DNA of 5,397 nucleotides from the NCBI GenBank assembly GCA_001563885.1, contig LKMM01000186.1, positions 1 through 5,397 on the forward strand, read 5' to 3'. A program made the position numbers and the translations under genes. This document shows, in pieces, positions 1-5,286 of this stretch (positions are counted from its first letter, which is position 1; the number at the start of each line of letters is the position of its first letter). This stretch comes from Natrialbaceae archaeon B1-Br10_E2g27. GTDB taxonomy: Archaea > Halobacteriota > Halobacteria > Halobacteriales > Natrialbaceae. Below the pieces are notes generated by a model. It made no database searches. It was not told the origin of the DNA and worked only from the letters and a program-made list of their open reading frames with translations.

Positions 1-1
1 G

Positions 2-802
2 ATCGACGAACTGCTCGGATCGACGTCGGCAGTCACCGACCACCAGCGCGAAGTCACCCACCGCGTGATGCAAGTACTCGTCTGGTCGGTTTCGCTGGTG
101 GTCGTCCTCGGCGTCTGGATCGACGATTTAAGCGGCCTGCTCGTCGGGGCCGGCTTTCTCGGTATCGTCGTCGGTATGGCTGCCCGCCAGACGCTTGGGA
201 CCGTCCTCGCCGGCTTCGTTCTCATGTTCGCTCGCCCGTTCGAGATCGGCGACTGGGTCGTGATCGATGACGACCAGGGCATCGTCACCCACATCTCGAT
301 TATCAACACACAGATCCAGACGTTCGACGGTGAGTACGTCATGATACCCAACGACGTCATCTCCTCGAGTATGGTGACAAACCGCTCGAAACGCGGCCAG
401 CTTCGGATCGAAATCGACGTCGGCGTCGATTACGAAACCGACATCGAACGGGCCTCGAAACTCGCCCGATCGACCGTCGTCGACCTCGAGTACTCGCTGG
501 CTGGGCCGAGCCCGCAGGTCGTCACCAAATCCTTCGGTGACTCCGCGGTACTTTTGGGCGTTCGCTTCTGGATCGACCGACCGAGTGCCAGACGCCACTC
601 GCTGGCTCGAACGGCAGCCATTAACGCCCTCAAACGCGAGTTTCAGGCCGCAGGAATCTCGATTCCCTACCCGCAGCGACAACTCTCACAGCGAAACGAA
701 GCTGGCGATGTCTCGCTTGCAGGCGAGAGCCAACCGACTGACGATGGCGAACCGACAGATGACCGACGCGGTACCGAATTCACCCACCACGATCCCAAAT
801 GA
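2..802 (+). CDS. MscS-family mechanosensitive ion channel, 5' partial
   Basis: The reading frame is open from base 2, so the true start lies to the left; 266 codons are visible. The family forms heptameric membrane channels that open under membrane tension and release solutes during hypo-osmotic shock. What is seen: a hydrophobic helix at about residues 23-38, then the Gly/Ala-rich pore helix (TM3-like, about 45-75, with GLLVGAGFLGIVVGMAARQ) that continues into ARPFEIGDWVVI. This is the classic junction of pore helix and beta domain. The loop YVMIPNDVI (about 113-121) matches the conserved PN motif of MscS beta domains. An alpha/beta cytoplasmic domain follows, ending at the GISIPYPQR segment. 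The last 35 or so residues are a polar, acidic tail typical of halophiles. The first transmembrane helices are outside the window. GTG65/ATG68 are possible starts but would cut into a membrane helix, so they are unlikely. The stop overlaps the next start (ATGA). Family assignment is firm; ion selectivity cannot be told. Confidence 0.93.
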   Translation: MDELLGSTSAVTDHQREVTHRVMQVLVWSVSLVVVLGVWIDDLSGLLVGAGFLGIVVGMAARQTLGTVLAGFVLMFARPFEIGDWVVIDDDQGIVTHISIINTQIQTFDGEYVMIPNDVISSSMVTNRSKRGQLRIEIDVGVDYETDIERASKLARSTVVDLEYSLAGPSPQVVTKSFGDSAVLLGVRFWIDRPSARRHSLARTAAINALKREFQAAGISIPYPQRQLSQRNEAGDVSLAGESQPTDDGEPTDDRRGTEFTHHDPK

Positions 803-1377
803 CGCTTACTGACCGACGCGACATCGAGACCGACGTCTACCAAGCTGCCGAAGATTCCCGACTGCTCGCCGAGGCCGTCTGTGATCGCTTCGACGGGGAC
901 CCAAGCGACCGCGTTCTCGAGGTCGGCACCGGTTCGGGCTACGTCGCCGGGCGAATCCTCGAGGAGACCGACGCTCGAGTGATCGCTTCGGATCTGAATC
1001 CACACGCCGTCCGGCAGGCCCGTTCTGTAGGTCTAGAGGCCGTTCGGGCAGACCTCGTCGCTCCCTTCGCCGGGGAGAGTTTCGATGTCGTCGCGTTCAA
1101 CCCGCCATATCTGCCGACCGAACCGGAAAACGAGTGGGACGACTGGATGGAACGGGCCCTGTCGGGAGGCGAGGACGGTCGTGCGGTGATCGATCCGTTC
1201 CTCGAGTGTGTCGGTCGTGTGCTGGCTGCAGACGGTGTGGTCTACTTACTCGTAAGCAGCCTCACGGGCGTCGACGCGGTCGTCGAACACGCCGGCGAGC
1301 AGGGCTTTAGCGCCGTCGCCGTCGCCGAGGAGTCGTTTCCGTTCGAGACGCTGACTGTGCTCAAGCTGTTTCGGTGA
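799..1377 (+). CDS. HemK2/Mtq2-type protein N5-glutamine methyltransferase
   Basis: This is a class I SAM-dependent methyltransferase of 192 residues, the usual length for the short HemK2/Mtq2/N6AMT1 branch, which lacks the N-terminal domain of bacterial PrmC. Seen: the family-typical N-terminus VYQAAEDSRLLAEAV (residues 13-27), SAM-binding motif I VLEVGTGSGYVAG (39-51), the acidic residue D65 at the end of the second strand (ASDLNP), and the catalytic NPPY motif at 101-104 followed by LPT. The NPPY loop binds the amide nitrogen of the substrate. Known for the family: eukaryotic and archaeal members, with the zinc protein Trm112 as partner, methylate the glutamine of the GGQ motif in class 1 release factor (e/aRF1). 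By inference this is the substrate here. The start at 799 overlaps the channel gene's stop and has no Shine-Dalgarno sequence before it, so translational coupling is likely. It ends 46 bases from a convergent small gene, with no clear T-run terminator between them. A DNA or lysine methylating role cannot be excluded. Confidence 0.9.
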   Translation: MTLTDRRDIETDVYQAAEDSRLLAEAVCDRFDGDPSDRVLEVGTGSGYVAGRILEETDARVIASDLNPHAVRQARSVGLEAVRADLVAPFAGESFDVVAFNPPYLPTEPENEWDDWMERALSGGEDGRAVIDPFLECVGRVLAADGVVYLLVSSLTGVDAVVEHAGEQGFSAVAVAEESFPFETLTVLKLFR

Positions 1378-1423
1378 GTCTGTTTGCCATCGAGACGGCC
1401 GATAGATGTCACCGACAGACTGT

Positions 1424-1597
1424 TCAGCGGCCGACGTCGACGATGAGATCGGTCGCAATCCAGCCGTCGCTGTTGTTTCGCTCGGTGAAGACGACTTTTC
1501 CGGGGCGCGTTTCGTGGCTGGTCACGATTGCCGCCGGCACGGGGGGCGTTTCGTCCGTGCCAGCATCACCGTCCTGCCGTTGGGCGGGTACGTCCAT
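1424..1597 (-). CDS. 57-residue protein of unknown function, likely metal-regulated
   Basis: This small gene encodes an N-terminal polar, Pro/Asp/Thr-rich stretch (residues 1-20), then a compact core: AAIVTSHETRPGKVVFTERNN (22-42, read in two parts: AAIVTSHETR and PGKVVFTERNN) and SDGWIATDLIVDV (43-55). It has no cysteine, signal peptide or membrane helix, so it should be soluble and cytoplasmic. The pattern of a beta-like VVFTE strand, N-rich turn, GWIATD and a second beta-like strand recalls short haloarchaeal proteins of unknown function, but I cannot place it in a named family. Support for a real gene: ATG1597 lies about 25-30 bases downstream of a good TATA element (leaderless expression), the frame fills the gap between convergent neighbours, the protein is hydrophilic and acidic like a halophile protein, and a structured operator precedes it. 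The opposite strand carries a longer open frame that has no promoter or recognisable product. Function is not known; metal-responsive expression is inferred from the boxes. Confidence 0.72.
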   Translation of the reverse strand: MDVPAQRQDGDAGTDETPPVPAAIVTSHETRPGKVVFTERNNSDGWIATDLIVDVGR

Positions 1598-1606
1598 TGA
1601 GAGATG

Positions 1607-1620
1607 TTAGGTGGGCCTAA
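1607..1620 (-). promoter_or_regulatory. DtxR/IdeR-like operator box, promoter-proximal
   Basis: On the minus strand this reads TTAGGCCCACCTAA, a perfect inverted repeat with arms TTAGG/CCTAA around four bases. It closely resembles the half-site layout of the IdeR/DtxR consensus (TTAGGTTAGSCTAACCTAA) used by iron- and manganese-dependent repressors; haloarchaea encode several DtxR-family proteins (Idr, SirR). It lies between the TATA element and the start codon at 1597, over the expected transcription start. A bound repressor would block RNA polymerase there. Which regulator binds, and which metal, is inference. Confidence 0.66.
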
Positions 1621-1621
1621 A

Positions 1622-1630
1622 TCTAAAAAG
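1622..1630 (-). promoter_or_regulatory. TATA box of the small 57-residue gene
   Basis: On the minus strand the stretch CTTTTTAGA is preceded by a purine/A-rich AAAAC that could serve as BRE. Its centre is about 28 bases upstream of ATG1597, so transcription would start at or within a few bases of the start codon, giving a leaderless mRNA. There is no Shine-Dalgarno motif before the ATG, which fits. It is flanked on both sides by near-identical palindromic boxes. Confidence 0.68.
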
Positions 1631-1632
1631 GT

Positions 1633-1646
1633 TTTGGTAAGCCTAA
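1633..1646 (-). promoter_or_regulatory. DtxR/IdeR-like operator box, distal copy
   Basis: On the minus strand this reads TTAGGCTTACCAAA. It matches the proximal box at 11 of 14 positions (shared pattern TTAGGCyyACCwAA) and is an inverted repeat with one mismatch in the second arm. It sits 26 bases from the proximal box, centre to centre, and overlaps the region where BRE/TFB contacts would fall. Two boxes bracketing one TATA element argue for a deliberate repressor site rather than chance. The assignment to the DtxR family rests on consensus similarity only. Confidence 0.6.
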
Positions 1647-1724
1647 GAATCTGGGGTCGACCTCGAGCGTGTGGCCTCCGTTCAACTGTCTCGGTCAAGT
1701 AAGCGTCAGGTGGTCAACAGACGG

Positions 1725-2714
1725 TTACTCGAGAGAGAGCCCGCGGATCTCGACGCTGTTGCCCGCTTCGACGTGGCCGATCACCTGCCCGTCGGTTGCA
1801 GCGACGAGGTCGTTGGCACGGTCGTCGGGAACGGCGACGACGAAGCCGGTGCCCATGTTGAACGTTCGGTGCATCTCTTCGTCGGTGACGTTGCCTTCCT
1901 GTTGGATGAACTCGAAGATTCGCTGGGCCGGCAGTGGATCGTCGACGACGTACCGTCGGTCGCCCATACGCAACAGATTGCTCCAGCCCCCACCCGTAAT
2001 GTGGGCTGCCGCCCGAACGCCGTGGGTTGCCATCGGCTCGAGTAAGTCGGTGTAAAGGCGGGTCGGTCGCAGGAGTTCCTCGCCGATCGTCCGGTCTGGA
2101 ATCGTGGGGAACTCGTCGGTGTACTCGTGGTTGCGTGTGACCGCCTCGCGGGCCAGCGTAAGGCCATTCGAGTGGATCCCGTTCGAAGGAAAGCCGACGA
2201 GGGCGTCGCCGACTTCGGCTTCACCGGGCAAGAGGTCGTCTTTGGCTGCCAGTCCAGCACAGGTGCCAGCGAGGTCGAACCCGGAGACGACCTCGGGCAT
2301 GACGGCCGTCTCGCCGCCTAAGAGGGTCATCCCGGTTACCTCGAGGCCAACGGCGAGTCCTTCGCCGATTTCGTTGGTGAGTTGTTCGTCGGGTTCGTCG
2401 ATCGCGAGATAATCGACGAAGGCGACGGGTTCGACGCCGGCGGCGACGAGGTCGTTTGCGTTCATCGCAATGCAGTCAATACCGATCGTCGAGAAGTCAT
2501 CGATGGCTTCGGCGACAAGTAGTTTCGTGCCGACGCCGTCGGTTGCGAGCGCGAGATACCGATCGCCGATATCGATGAGGCCGGCGTACTCGGTGGTCAG
2601 ATCGCTTCCAAAGGCCTCAAGTAAGGCGGCGGTTGCGTCTTCGCTTTTGTCGATGTCGACGCCCGTTTCGGCGTACGTGAGTCGCTTTTGTTCGTCGTCC
2701 GTTGGGTCGGTCAT
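1725..2714 (-). CDS. purM: Phosphoribosylformylglycinamidine cyclo-ligase (AIR synthetase)
   Basis: PurM closes the imidazole ring of purines: formylglycinamidine ribonucleotide plus ATP gives aminoimidazole ribonucleotide, ADP and phosphate, in the cytosol. The 329-residue protein has the normal family length (about 330-350). Seen in order: DGVGTK (59-64), GIDCIAMNANDLVAAGVEP (78-96), the GGETAVMPE segment (133-141), DLAGTCAG (147-154), GIHSNG (179-184) and HITGGG (238-243). These are the signature blocks of the PurM/PurL-type ATP-binding fold. A late FNMGTGFV block also matches PurM. I chose ATG2714 (MTDPTDDE). An in-frame ATG at 2741 would add nine residues (MLAPCGRFH) that look unlike the family and would put the start on top of the TATA-like element. 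It is downstream of, and on the same strand as, the M50 gene with a 78-base gap, so both read-through and its own promoter are possible. No clear terminator is seen after it. Confidence 0.97.
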   Translation of the reverse strand: MTDPTDDEQKRLTYAETGVDIDKSEDATAALLEAFGSDLTTEYAGLIDIGDRYLALATDGVGTKLLVAEAIDDFSTIGIDCIAMNANDLVAAGVEPVAFVDYLAIDEPDEQLTNEIGEGLAVGLEVTGMTLLGGETAVMPEVVSGFDLAGTCAGLAAKDDLLPGEAEVGDALVGFPSNGIHSNGLTLAREAVTRNHEYTDEFPTIPDRTIGEELLRPTRLYTDLLEPMATHGVRAAAHITGGGWSNLLRMGDRRYVVDDPLPAQRIFEFIQQEGNVTDEEMHRTFNMGTGFVVAVPDDRANDLVAATDGQVIGHVEAGNSVEIRGLSLE

Positions 2715-2737
2715 GTGGAAACGACCGCAGGGGGCGA

Positions 2738-2745
2738 GCAAAAGG
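2738..2745 (-). promoter_or_regulatory. Probable TATA-like element of purM
   Basis: On the minus strand CCTTTTGC, the only T-rich run in the 78-base gap before purM, is centred about 28 bases upstream of ATG2714. That spacing gives a leaderless transcript, matching the absence of a Shine-Dalgarno sequence before the gene. The match to a haloarchaeal TATA box is only fair. Confidence 0.42.
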
Positions 2746-2792
2746 TCACCGGTCCCGACTGAGAGTCCACCCGGACGCCGTCGACAGCCCCG

Positions 2793-3422
2793 TTACCAGA
2801 AGCCGAAGATGAGAATAAAGCCGACGAGCGTGATGACGCTGACGCCAAAGGTAAGTGCGAACGCCGGTTTCGACCACTCGAGGACGGTTTTGCCGTCGAG
2901 TGGGCCAAAGGGGATCATGTTGAAGGCAGCCAGAAAGAGGTTGATCAGTACCCCGAGGTGGCCGATGGTGCCGATGAGTCCCGGAAAGAGCATCAAGGGG
3001 AAAAACAAGAGTGCAAGCAGGAGGTTCGTGATCGGGCCGGCGATCGCAACGTGTCCGTTTTCGGCGACGGTGATCCGACCGCGGTGGTAGACCGCACCGG
3101 GTGCGGCAAAGAGAAAGCCGACGAGTGCGCTCATGACGGCTAAAAACAGCATCTGGTAGTCGGCGCGAAACTCCGCGAGTTGGCCGTACTCGATCGCGAC
3201 GACTTTGTGTGCGAGTTCGTGAAGCAAGAAGGCGACGCCGACGGTCACGAAACTCAGCCCAATCATCGTCACGAAGATACCGATGCCGACATCGGCTCGG
3301 TGGATCGGCGCGAGCAACAGCGCAAACGCAACCGAGAGGACGATCCAGGCGACCGCAAGATCGAACAGTTCTTTCTGGCTGAAACTGAGTTCGGGATCGG
3401 GGCGGTGGGTATCGACACTCAT
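2793..3422 (-). CDS. M50 family (site-2-protease-like) membrane metalloprotease
   Basis: This is an integral membrane zinc protease of 209 residues. Seen: the zinc-binding HExxH motif as HELAH (68-72) at the end of a hydrophobic helix, the AGPITN segment (128-133), and the third-ligand motif N168-x-x-P171-x-x-x-L175-D176-G177 within NMIPFGPLDG. In M50 enzymes this Asp completes the zinc site. Hydrophobic segments are near 20-39, 45-67, 90-110, 130-147, 150-167 and 186-208, so about six helices. There is no PDZ or CBS domain, so this is a minimal core protease. Family members cut substrates within the membrane (anti-sigma factors, signal-peptide remnants, pheromone precursors); the substrate here is unknown. 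ATG3422 overlaps the stop of the upstream traB-like gene (ATGA) and is preceded by a GGAG motif, so the two are co-transcribed and probably translationally coupled. All key residues are present, so it should be active. Confidence 0.92.
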   Translation of the reverse strand: MSVDTHRPDPELSFSQKELFDLAVAWIVLSVAFALLLAPIHRADVGIGIFVTMIGLSFVTVGVAFLLHELAHKVVAIEYGQLAEFRADYQMLFLAVMSALVGFLFAAPGAVYHRGRITVAENGHVAIAGPITNLLLALLFFPLMLFPGLIGTIGHLGVLINLFLAAFNMIPFGPLDGKTVLEWSKPAFALTFGVSVITLVGFILIFGFW

Positions 3423-5191
3423 AACAGCAGACTCCGTATCAACTCGAGGCTATTTTCTGCGCCGGCGAACAGTTCACTCATCAGCGCGTCGACGCCGCCG
3501 ATTTCGGGGGCAAGCCACGGCAGGACGACGATCGGAAACAACACCGTTCCGATCAGGCTCCCGATGTTGGTCAGGGCAACGATCATGATCAGCCGGAACA
3601 GCGGAACGTCGAACATGGCCGAAAACGCCTCGTCGACTGGCCGACTGGTGTCGCCGATGATGTCGTTTAGTTTCTGGATGTCACCGACGTTAACTGGCCG
3701 GTGTCGCAGTTCGAAATAGCCGGTAAACCAGCCGGGTGCGAGCAGCGGATTGATGCTCGTCAGCCAGGCGACCAGGCCGCCGACGCCCGCACTTGTCCAC
3801 CGAGCACCGGCGAGTCGGGCGAGCGTAAACGCGAGGATTCCGTTGAACAGAAACCAGGCCAGAAACAGCTGCAAGAGAAACGTATTCTGGACGCCGGCCA
3901 TGATCAACAGGAAGAAAAAGCCAAAGAAGGCGAACATGACGAGATAGCCAAAGAGTTTCAGCGGCGAAAAGCGTCGGCTCTTTGCCGTCGTCGAGATCGA
4001 TTCCATCGACGGCAGCGACTCGGGGTCTGCGAGATAGCGTTCGATGCCGGCTTTGTGGCCGGCTCCGACGACCGCGAGAACGTCATAGCCCTGTTCGCGA
4101 AGCTTGTGGAGGTTGTGTGCGATGTAGGCGTCGCGTTCGTCGATCAAGGCGTTGGCTCCACGGGGGCTAAACTGGCGAAACTCCTCCATCATCGCGGCGA
4201 CGACGTCGCCGTCGGTCATCTCCTCGATATCGATCTCCTCGATATCCTCGACGTCTCCGCCGGCACGGCCAAGCAAAACGCCGAGGAAGCCGCCGAGGAC
4301 GACGCCGACGCCGAGTCCGGCAACCATCCCGGTTCCGGCCCGAATCGAGTAGATACCGGCGGTTTCGAACCGTCCTTCGGAGAACGGGCCGAGGAAGGTT
4401 CCGGTCGCGACGAGTGTGACACAGGCTGTGATTCCGATGGCCGCGCCGGCGAGCAGTCGTATCGAAAAGCCGTTTATCAGCCCGCCGGTGTACTGTTCGG
4501 CGGACTCGAGGGAGGGCAAAAAGAGCAGCCCAAGGAAGATGCCGGCGAGTGCACCAAGGCCGACGCTGCCGACGTACTGGAGGGTCGTCGGATCGCTTAC
4601 GCCAAGCAGTGTACTCTCCCCGAAGCCCAAAAGCGGGGCGAGAAGAACGGAGACGAACATCCCGGCGAGGATCCCGAAAGCGACACCGACGCCGATGCCG
4701 ATCGTCCGCGGATCGGTGACGCCGAGTGCAAGCCCGCCGACCATCTTCAGTTTCTCGACGATAGAGAGTCGTCGCCAAAAACGCTGGATCGTTATCTGGA
4801 TGTCACGGTCGACGAGTGCAACGCCGCTCCCGTTGCGTTCGGCGGCCTCGATTGCCGCGCGCATGTCCGCACCCGGTTCGATATCGAACTGTTCGCCGAG
4901 TCGTGACTGGACGTACGACAGCATCCAGTAGGCGAGAAACTGAAAGACCGTATTTCCGGAGAGGAGATCTTTCGCTTCGATATCGTCGGGGGTGCCGCCT
5001 TGCATCTGACGGTACCGTCCTTCGTCGAGTTCGACCGCCACGACGTCGGGTTGGTCCCGATCGACGGTTTCGTGAACCTCGTCGACGCTCGCCTGGGAGA
5101 CGTGGGCCGTCCCGAGGACGTGGACCGAACCCTGCTCGCTTTCGGGGGGAGCGGGTGGCTCCGGCACGCCGGCGTCGCCTGCATCGCTCAT
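3419..5191 (-). CDS. TraB/PrgY (TIKI-related) family multi-pass membrane protein
   Basis: This 590-residue protein has the TraB/PrgY fold split around membrane helices. Seen: first motif VHVLGTAHVS (23-32, GxxH), VVAVELDEGRY (50-60, conserved Glu), VDRDIQITIQRFW (127-139), a Gly-rich membrane block of about four helices (164-189, 206-228, 244-268, 283-308), an acidic linker EDIEEIDIEEMTD (315-327), DERDAYIA (351-358), and the second GxxH motif VVGAGHKAGI (374-383). Four or so further hydrophobic segments make up the C-terminal 200 residues. Known: the superfamily includes PrgY/TraB of enterococcal plasmids, which lower endogenous sex-pheromone activity, and the animal Wnt-cleaving protease TIKI; the GxxH and Glu residues are the proposed metal/catalytic site. 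The biochemical role in archaea is not established. I chose ATG5191 (MSDAGDAG): it sits 25 bases from a TATA box, whereas upstream ATG5257 would place that box inside the gene. The name TraB does not imply conjugation. It heads an operon with the M50 gene. Confidence 0.9.
   Translation of the reverse strand: MSDAGDAGVPEPPAPPESEQGSVHVLGTAHVSQASVDEVHETVDRDQPDVVAVELDEGRYRQMQGGTPDDIEAKDLLSGNTVFQFLAYWMLSYVQSRLGEQFDIEPGADMRAAIEAAERNGSGVALVDRDIQITIQRFWRRLSIVEKLKMVGGLALGVTDPRTIGIGVGVAFGILAGMFVSVLLAPLLGFGESTLLGVSDPTTLQYVGSVGLGALAGIFLGLLFLPSLESAEQYTGGLINGFSIRLLAGAAIGITACVTLVATGTFLGPFSEGRFETAGIYSIRAGTGMVAGLGVGVVLGGFLGVLLGRAGGDVEDIEEIDIEEMTDGDVVAAMMEEFRQFSPRGANALIDERDAYIAHNLHKLREQGYDVLAVVGAGHKAGIERYLADPESLPSMESISTTAKSRRFSPLKLFGYLVMFAFFGFFFLLIMAGVQNTFLLQLFLAWFLFNGILAFTLARLAGARWTSAGVGGLVAWLTSINPLLAPGWFTGYFELRHRPVNVGDIQKLNDIIGDTSRPVDEAFSAMFDVPLFRLIMIVALTNIGSLIGTVLFPIVVLPWLAPEIGGVDALMSELFAGAENSLELIRSLLL
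3432..3435 (-). promoter_or_regulatory. Shine-Dalgarno site of the M50 gene inside traB-like gene
   Basis: The minus strand carries GGAG nine bases before ATG3422, within the last codons of the traB-like gene. Because this gene is internal to an operon, it needs a ribosome site or re-initiation at the ATGA overlap; both are present here. The other starts in the window lack such a motif, which supports ATG3422 as the true start. Confidence 0.5.
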
Positions 5192-5212
5192 TAGCGGGTT
5201 AACTCGGCCGCG

Positions 5213-5220
5213 ACTTTTAC
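5213..5220 (-). promoter_or_regulatory. TATA box of the traB-like/M50 operon
   Basis: On the minus strand GTAAAAGT is centred about 25 bases upstream of ATG5191. This spacing predicts transcription starting at or next to the start codon (leaderless), and no Shine-Dalgarno motif is present. It is the main reason for preferring ATG5191 over the in-frame ATG at 5257. Confidence 0.55.
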
Positions 5221-5258
5221 CAGTATCGAACGTCACCAGTCCTCCAGACAAAAACACT

Positions 5259-5266
5259 CATTTTCA
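5259..5266 (+). promoter_or_regulatory. Possible TATA-like element of the thioesterase gene
   Basis: CATTTTCA, preceded by an A-rich ACAAAAAC, is centred about 25 bases before ATG5287. It would give a leaderless transcript, diverging from the traB-like promoter about 45 bases away. The element is a weak match, called mainly by position. Confidence 0.38.
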
Positions 5267-5286
5267 CGCCTGCCCACCTGTGACCG

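Noticed and set aside
128..682. 184-codon minus-strand frame opposite the MscS-like gene
   Set aside because: It is a GC-rich shadow of a gene with clear MscS motifs; its product is not recognisable.
1374..1610. Plus-strand open frames across the hemK2-like/purM gap
   Set aside because: They overlap the micro-gene on the opposite strand, have no TATA box on the plus strand, and give Ser/Arg-rich proteins without haloarchaeal acidity.
1647..1724. Possible small RNA or terminator hairpin between purM and the micro-gene promoter
   Set aside because: I found no T-run, C/D box pair or convincing stem in these bases.
2715..2741. N-terminal extension of PurM to ATG2741
   Set aside because: The extra nine residues do not fit the family, and this start would overlap the likely TATA element; ATG2714 is preferred.
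4221..4246. Direct repeat of the 11-mer TCCTCGATATC at a 15-base period
   Set aside because: It is explained by the coding of a repeated acidic tract (EEIDIEE) in the TraB-like linker; two copies only.
4167..4778. 203-codon Arg-rich minus-strand frame within the traB-like gene
   Set aside because: It is an Arg-saturated out-of-frame translation typical of high-GC shadows, overlapping the well-supported membrane block in another frame.
3701..4906. 401-codon open frame on the plus strand, antisense to the traB-like gene
   Set aside because: Its protein is low-complexity, charged and unlike any family. It mirrors the codon bias of a strongly supported gene on the other strand, and it has no promoter or start signal.
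3419..5191. Reading the TraB name as evidence of a conjugative plasmid or integrative element
   Set aside because: The domain is the PrgY/TIKI-related TraB, common on archaeal chromosomes. No relaxase, coupling ATPase, integrase or repeat is present, and the neighbours are housekeeping genes.
5192..5257. N-terminal extension of the TraB-like protein to ATG5257
   Set aside because: The added 22 residues would include the best TATA box; the family N-terminus begins shortly after MSDAGDAG.
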